Shown here one piece after another: positions 59,089 to 64,000 of a stretch of DNA of 64,000 nt (its first letter is position 1; the number at the start of each line of letters is the position of its first letter). The stretch comes from Diplonema papillatum. Lineage: Eukaryota > Euglenozoa > Diplonemea > Diplonemida > Diplonemidae. Position numbers and translations under genes: made by a program. The notes below the pieces were generated by a model. That model was not told the DNA's origin. It worked only from the letters and a program-made list of their open reading frames with translations, and did not search any database. Location: contig JAPJBO010000113.1 in NCBI GenBank assembly GCA_030068145.1, positions 248,001 to 312,000 of the forward strand, in the 5' to 3' direction.

Positions 59089-59941
59089 GGGTGGACACCG
59101 TTTGGTACCGGTGTTCTTCTTTTTAGGTGACAACCCCAAAAATAGTGACAGCATGAACCGAAGAAGGAAAACAACACTGCCCAAACCTATGTATTTTTAC
59201 TCAAAAGACTTTCCTGAGAGTTGGGGATGGTGGGGCTTCGTAGGAGGCATCGACAAGCGACTCAATGAGGTACGGCTTCGTAACGTGCCGCCCCCTCGAG
59301 TCCTTGACGTCAGCGCCAGCTTTCGTAGTGGCCTGTGTCGTGTAGCGTGCTACCGCAAGCTGCAGATACCCTGCCCTGAGCTGCTATGTCGTGGCAGCCC
59401 TATGAATCCACCGCCGAACCTTTTCGTTCAAGTCCAGTTTTCTATTTTTGTTCAAGCTCAACGTGCGTTGGGGTTAGGTACCAGATACACCCCGGTGACC
59501 AGTATTGTCTTCCGTGCGTGTGCAATGCGACCCTTTCGGGGTGGTGTACGAAAGGCGAACTTGAATAAAAGACACTGTCGCGTGCATCCCTTCAACAAAA
59601 ACGTTGGGATCTGGAAAATCCCACTACGGATGAGAGCATCTCATTGTTTTTCTCGGAAAGACATCGAACTTTGTGAATATCGCCCCAGCAGCAGTTCGGG
59701 GAAGAGCTGCTGCCTGCGGTGTCAACAACACCTCAGCTTGCGCAAGACTCAGAGAGCCTTTTGGGACGTTGTTAACCATCCAGACGAGCAACGTTCATAG
59801 CTGCCTTCCTCCTGGGTGTCGTTTGCCCTTTTGTTGCTTCCATTTGTGGCTGCCTGCACGTGATTGTAGCCTCATCTTTGCATGGTATGAACAGTGAAGC
59901 ACACACACAGGCTGCTAGCCGGTACCAAACGGTGTCCACCC
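59089..59941. mobile_element. TIR element GGGTGGACACCGTTTGGTAC
   Basis: GGGTGGACACCGTTTGGTAC at 59,089 is perfectly mirrored by GTACCAAACGGTGTCCACCC ending at 59,941. It is about 0.85 kb and holds a single long frame. No target duplication could be read. Confidence 0.75.
59153..59800 (+). CDS. Unknown protein carried by a TIR element
   Basis: From ATG 59,153 the frame gives 215 residues: MNRRRKTTLPKPMYFYSKDF, PESWGWWGFVGGIDKRLNEV, a Cys-containing middle (SGLCRVACYRKLQIPCPELL) and a basic end. It fills the space between the TIRs. A second frame overlaps its middle. No family was recognised; a DNA-binding role would be only a guess. Confidence 0.3.
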   Translation: MNRRRKTTLPKPMYFYSKDFPESWGWWGFVGGIDKRLNEVRLRNVPPPRVLDVSASFRSGLCRVACYRKLQIPCPELLCRGSPMNPPPNLFVQVQFSIFVQAQRALGLGTRYTPVTSIVFRACAMRPFRGGVRKANLNKRHCRVHPFNKNVGIWKIPLRMRASHCFSRKDIELCEYRPSSSSGKSCCLRCQQHLSLRKTQRAFWDVVNHPDEQRS

Positions 59942-60111
59942 TAAAACCATCAACTAATACACCCCCCCCTGGGCCATTTTCCATGAAACTTTCCCCAAAA
60001 ACACGTTTCCGGGCATTTCTGAGGCGGGTTGCATGTTTTTTTAGCCTTAAACTGCCGTTAAGTCTACAGGCTGAAAATGTCACCATTTTGACGCAAAAAA
60101 AGACCTTTTGA

Positions 60112-61381
60112 CCCCCCCTAGGGCTATGTAGGATGGAAACGTTGGAAACGTTTCCGTTTCCGTTTCCGTTTCCGTTTCCTTCTTTTTGGCGGTGGATGGA
60201 AACGCCGTTTCTTTTCAAAAGAAACGGCTGGTATGCCACCAGTATACTGGCTGAAGGTCCGACCGGAAATGTGTTCCGAACGGCGGACCCCCAATCCAGT
60301 GGGAAACCATGGACAAGGAGGCTCCGAAAAAGAGGGAGGAATGAAGCATAAGAGTTGCGACCGCGTGGAGCAGACGCAACCACACGCATCCGGTTGTGAT
60401 GACTTGAGGTCTGCAGCTCTTTATACCAATGGCTGTTGTGGCGACGATGCTCTGTTAGGCCGGTTGGCCAACGCGCTGAAGACGATCGAGAAAGCACATC
60501 CGCTTCCAATAATAGGCTATACAGATACGATCGTTCAGGACAGCGGGAGCACCGCCGCGCCACAGGCTACAAGACCGGGGTTTTTCGGCGGCGAAAGACA
60601 AAGAGGGAGTGCAATCAGCATCAGGAGGTGAGAAGGGCACACGTATGCCGGGGCAATGTTAAACCCGCCAGAAAAGCGATGGCCACGCAGTAACGTGTGC
60701 GTCATCGCTTGCCACAGTGCACCTTGCATACGACGACGGGTGGCAACCGTCACCGGAAGGGGCACCATCGGGCGGTGTTGTCGGAGCATAGACAGCGACG
60801 GCAGGAAGAACCCCACCGACAATGCAGAAGAGGACGGCAGATTCAAAAACCCCCACTCGGCACGGCCGCCGATACAAGTAAACATGAGAACGCGGGTTGG
60901 AAGCAGCAGAGGACGAAGTGGTAGGCACAGAAGAGTGGAATCTGGTGTCAGAAAACCTCAGCATCCGCATGTGATTACATTCTGCATCACTAGCTTGTGG
61001 TTACCTATTTGCTCGTGTCAGATCGCCGACGAAAGAAAGCGGTGAGCATCAGCGACTGCTCTGCACAAACGAAACCGCGACGACACACAAGAAGGGGCCG
61101 AGACGGAGGAAGAGAAGTGCCTGCTGGTAGATCAAAAGAAGAAGGTGATACCGCCCTCTGAAAGGAAAGCCAAAATTTGGCTGGAAACGGACACCCGACG
61201 GACACACAGAAGGACCCGCGAAGTGGTTATCCTATAGGACCCCTCAGCATGAGGAGCCTTCCGGCGTTTCTTTTAAAAGAAACGGAAACGTTTCCGTTTC
61301 CGTTTCCGTTTCCATATTTCGAAAAAACTAAAAGAAACGGCGTTTCCATCCAACTTAGCCCTAGGGGGGGGGGGGGGGGGG
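60112..61381. mobile_element. TIR element CCCCCCTAGGGCTA with GTTTCC subterminal repeats
   Basis: ACCCCCCCTAGGGCTATGTA plus GGATGGAAACG at the left mirrors CGTTTCCATCC plus AACTTAGCCCTAGGGGGG at the right. Just inside both ends lie runs of CCGTTT / AAACGG. It is about 1.27 kb and carries short frames, including 60,341-60,631. Confidence 0.75.
60341..60631 (+). CDS. Unknown short protein carried by a TIR element
   Basis: ATG 60,341 gives 96 residues: MKHKSCDRVEQTQPHASGCD, DDALLGRLANALKTIEKAHP, LPIIGYTDTIVQDSG, then a basic tail. A second protein-like frame ends at about 61,235 (EKCLLVDQKKKVIPPSERKA, KIWLETDTRRTHRR). The two could be exons of one cargo gene. Confidence 0.25.
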   Translation: MKHKSCDRVEQTQPHASGCDDLRSAALYTNGCCGDDALLGRLANALKTIEKAHPLPIIGYTDTIVQDSGSTAAPQATRPGFFGGERQRGSAISIRR

Positions 61382-61668
61382 TAAAGTCTAGGGGGGGGTA
61401 AATGACAACGAATTATACTGACAGGAAAAATGTTTGGATAGGAAATATTTTGGATAAAATGGCCATCCCAGAAAAAATGGATCTTTTCCTATCCAATATG
61501 GCCAAAATCTGCCAAAATCTGGAAAAATCGGCAGAAATGGCCAAAATCTGCCAAAATGTGGAAAATCGGCAAAATGACCGAAAATGGCCAAAATCTGGAA
61601 AATTGGCCAAAATCTGCCAAAATCGGCAAAAATGGCCGAATATCATACTTGTACCCCGCCTAAAAAAA

Positions 61669-62541
61669 AGCGAGGAAAGCGGGGGAAAGAGCGGGGGAAA
61701 AGCGGGGATTTTCCCCGCTTTTTCCCCGCCTTTTTAAAAAGCGGGGGAAAAGCGGGGAAAAAGCGGGGGATCAGACTACACAATTCTGGACGAATATGGG
61801 CGAACAGGTCATCCACACCTGTCGGGGCATGCGTCGATGAGGCTCGGAGGTCCTCGGGTCGTATTGCAGGCATGCTTCCGTCCGATGCCGCGCACGGCTG
61901 AGTCCCCGTGGAGACACAAGTGCAGGATCCGCCTGCTGACGGGAGCGCAGGGCGGCACAGGCGTTATATGATATAGGCCTGGGCCATCAGCGTTAAAGGA
62001 ACACTGCAGGCGCGAGAAAAAAAGGGCGAAAAAAGAAATGCCTGCACAGACCAAGCGCGGTGCCTTGACTCCTGTCCTTTGGACAGACGAGGCAGCTGCT
62101 GAATACCGCACGTGGCTCAGCGACAACACAGTCGAAGTCGGACGCGACATGCGGTCTGTGTGGAAGGCAAGCGACAAGTTCGCTGCCCTCCGCAGCTGCG
62201 CACTGGGCATGCTGAATACATGCCCAGTTGTCCCTGGGGTCGACTCGGGGTTCTCAACCTTGAGTACGATCTCAGGCCAGCGGCTGACTCCGAAGGAGCT
62301 CTCGCTCAGGGCAAAACTCCTCCTCAACGGCGACACCACACAGTGTTTGGCTCCAGGAGACTGTGACGATGAGTACCCGACGGGTAGTGAAGAAGAAGGT
62401 GAGCTCTGAAGCAGGTAGATGAGTATTGAATACCCCGCTTTTTCCCCGCTTTCCCCGCCTTTTCCCCCGCTTTTCCCCGCTTTCCCCCCGCTTTTTCCCC
62501 GCTTTTTCCCGCTTTTTCCCGCTTTTTCCCCGCTTTTTCCA
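61669..62541. mobile_element. Inverted AGCGGGGAAAA arrays around a hAT-like fragment
   Basis: AGCGGGGGAAAAGCGGGGA repeats at 61,669-61,768 are mirrored by CCCCGCTTTTTCCCCGC repeats at 62,434-62,541. Between them lies one frame, 62,038-62,409. Confidence 0.65.
62038..62409 (+). pseudogene. hAT-transposase-like C-terminal (dimerisation) fragment
   Basis: ATG 62,038 gives 123 residues. VWKASDKFAALRSCALGMLN, PVVPGVDSGFSTLSTI and RLTPKELSLRAKLLLNGD follow the pattern of the hAT C-terminal dimerisation domain (W...F..L...A...L, then P..S...FS......R..L......LL). The end is acidic (GSEEEGEL). The catalytic part is absent, so it would be only a remnant or an accessory protein. The match is by eye and modest. 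Confidence 0.4.
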
Positions 62542-62574
62542 TATTTGGGGGGGGAGGGGGGGGTGTGGGTCTAA

Positions 62575-63005
62575 TTTAGTGATTTATTTCGAATTTGGTG
62601 ACGCCGAATTTAGTGACGCAAGTGCAATTTGGTGACGCAAGTCGAATTTGGTGACGCCGAATTTAGTGACGCAGCGCCGAATTTAGTGACACAGCGCCGA
62701 ATTTGGTGGTATAGGGCCGAACTTAGTGATTTTTTGGGCCGGGTTTAGTGATGCAGCGCCGAATTTAGTGATGCTGCGCCGAATTTGGTGACGCCGAATT
62801 TAGGGATGCGAGGCCGAATTTAGTGGTAGATGCCGAATTTGGTGGTAGAGGCCGAATTTAGTGATGCAGCGTCGAATTTAGTGCTGCAGCGTCGAATTTG
62901 GTTACACCGAATTTGGTGACACAGCGCCGAATTTGGTGACACCGAACCCTCGAATTTAGTGATGCTAGGTCGAATTTAGTGATGCAAAGTCGAATTTGTT
63001 GCAGA
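62575..63005 (+). repeat. Minisatellite of GCCGAATTTAGTGACGCA
   Basis: About 22 units of 17-20 bp alternate GAATTTAGTGA and GAATTTGGTGA cores. Confidence 0.9.
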
Positions 63006-63010
63006 ATGTG

Positions 63011-63821
63011 ATCACTTGTTATATCAGTCATTCTCCTGGCGACCGTTCAAAAATGACCATCCTATTGCAGCGCACACAGTCACCAAAGGTGTCACTAAAT
63101 CAACCAATCTTTGATGCTATGAGCGCAGGTGTCCCTGGTCTCTCTGTTCCCGGGGTTTTAGAAAAAAAATGACGACCCCCCTTGGACAAGTTCGGTCCGA
63201 TATAATTATACTTAGATTATACTGGGGGCGCGTGTGATACGTGCCTGTTGCTCCCGAGAAGACACGGAATGGAAAGATCGGTCACGAAATCGTCAAAATA
63301 CCACCTCGGATCACACAAAAGGTTGACCCCCATGGCCCTCCTGCTGCACCCCACTTCACCAGGCAAATTACCATCACCCTATGAACGCACTTCAGAACTG
63401 GGATGGCGGGTACTGAGCCCACAGGGTGCTAGGCCCTCGTGGTGCCCCTTGTGGTATAGTACGGTGCCACAGGGGAAAGCTGTTGCAGCCCATACACCCA
63501 CCATCCCCGCCTCTAATTTGGTCAATCAAAGATGGTTTTAATCCGGAGCATGCCTGGGAACTCTGTTCCCGGGGTGCTACAGAAAAACTGGCGACCCCCT
63601 CGATGGCAAAACACGAGAATGCGTTTTTCGCAAAACCTAATTTTGGGCTTAAGCCCGTCAATATCGAGCTTCGGAGCCCACCGAGGGTCGGAATGAAAAG
63701 ATCGGATTCAAAACAGTTCAAAAACGCCCTCGGACCAAAGAAAATGACGAGGGGTTGACCTCCAGATGGTTTCTTCCATATTTGAACGGTCGCCAGGAGA
63801 ATGACTGATATAACAAGTGAT
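63011..63821. mobile_element. TIR element ATCACTTGTTATATCAGTCA with internal direct repeat
   Basis: The left TIR 63,011-63,051 (ATCACTTGTTATATCAGTCA, TTCTCCTGGCGACCGTTC) is mirrored at 63,782-63,821. Inside, 63,140-63,340 and 63,560-63,760 are diverged direct repeats (CTGTTCCCGGGGT, ATGGAAAGATCGG, AGGTTGACC). TTGTTATATAACAAGTGATT is repeated three times just outside the right end. Confidence 0.7.
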
Positions 63822-64000
63822 TGCTTGTTATATAACAAGTGATTGCTTGTTATATAACAAGTGATTGCTTATTACCGTCTTCGGAAAAATATTGGATAGG
63901 AAAAATATCCAAATTTTTCTGGGATGGTCATTTTATCCAAAATATTTCCTATCCAAACATTTTTCCTATCCAAATATTTTTCCGGTCCGATCAAAGTTCA

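Larger units (their letters stand above)
55706..61414. mobile_element. Outer TIR pair AATTCGTTGTCATTTACCCC enclosing nested elements
   Basis: AATTCGTTGTCATTTACCCC followed by a C-run at 55,706-55,737 is mirrored by a G-run plus GGGGTAAATGACAACGAATT ending at 61,414. No clear target duplication was seen. The 5.7-kb span contains further inverted arrays and two smaller TIR elements. Confidence 0.5.
61424..63966. mobile_element. Outer TIR element GGAAAAATGTTTGGATAGGA
   Basis: Left TIR 61,424-61,497 and right TIR 63,891-63,966 are inverted copies about 75 bp long, with only a few differences (GGCCATCCCAG / CTGGGATGGTC). The 2.5-kb span holds two further inverted-repeat units, a hAT-like fragment and a minisatellite. 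Confidence 0.75.

Noticed and set aside
62575-63005. CRISPR-like regular array
   Set aside because: Units are contiguous 17-20 bp tandem repeats without unique spacers, in a eukaryotic context.

Overview
This window looks like nuclear DNA of a repeat-rich unicellular eukaryote (protist or alga). The evidence is a fragment of eukaryotic large-subunit (28S) rRNA, spliceosomal GT-AG exons, LINE-type and Penelope-like (GIY-YIG) retroelements, terminal-inverted-repeat (TIR) DNA elements, minisatellites, and no bacterial operon structure. I could not fix the lineage. Host genes are sparse and heavily invaded. A WD40-repeat gene has recognisable exons at 12.07-12.86, 25.80-25.94, 36.32-36.43 and 37.23-37.64 kb. 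A 518-codon helical-repeat exon lies at 51.65-53.20 kb. Nearly everything else is mobile DNA or its debris.

Layout. 0-5 kb: a Merlin/IS1595-like transposase gene and a SAP-domain gene, each broken by the same 0.2-kb MITE, plus minisatellites. 5-8.4 kb: fold-back sequences, including a palindrome of about 2.1 kb that carries a duplicated 3' coding exon. 8.4-11.9 kb: a Penelope-like reverse transcriptase (RT) followed in frame by an OTU deubiquitinase. 12-13 kb: WD40 exon 1. 14.4-24.6 kb: a LINE flanked on both sides by 28S rDNA, with ORF1, tandem 2A peptides, endonuclease-RT, a zinc-finger tail and a separate RNase H frame. 25-38 kb: WD40 exons 2-4, with a TIR-bounded block between them holding a DDE transposase remnant and a second Penelope-like element (GIY-YIG - RT - ubiquitin-specific protease - zinc finger in one 1,499-residue frame). 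38-42 kb: a TIR element with TTAA flanks and an OTU-like frame. 42-49 kb: LINE debris and unassigned exon-like frames. 49-51 kb: a frameshifted third deubiquitinase (USP) with Penelope-type 3' sequence. 53-64 kb: nested TIR elements with C/G-run termini and inverted subterminal arrays, a pogo-like pseudogene and a hAT-like fragment.

The main finding is the repeated pairing of a Penelope-like retroelement with a deubiquitinase. Two copies have an RT joined to a deubiquitinase of an unrelated fold (OTU or USP) and then a similar C-terminal zinc finger. A third locus keeps a decayed USP with a Penelope-type 3' end. Ubiquitin removal may therefore be a selected function of this retroelement lineage. 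Other notable points are two 2A peptides after an in-frame UGA in the LINE, 28S flanks suggesting a target-site duplication of about 0.4 kb, and TE insertions precise enough to read 4-bp target duplications inside former genes.

Limits: all homology calls come from reading motifs by eye; no alignment, folding or database search was run. Exon boundaries are inferred from reading frame and GT/AG context.
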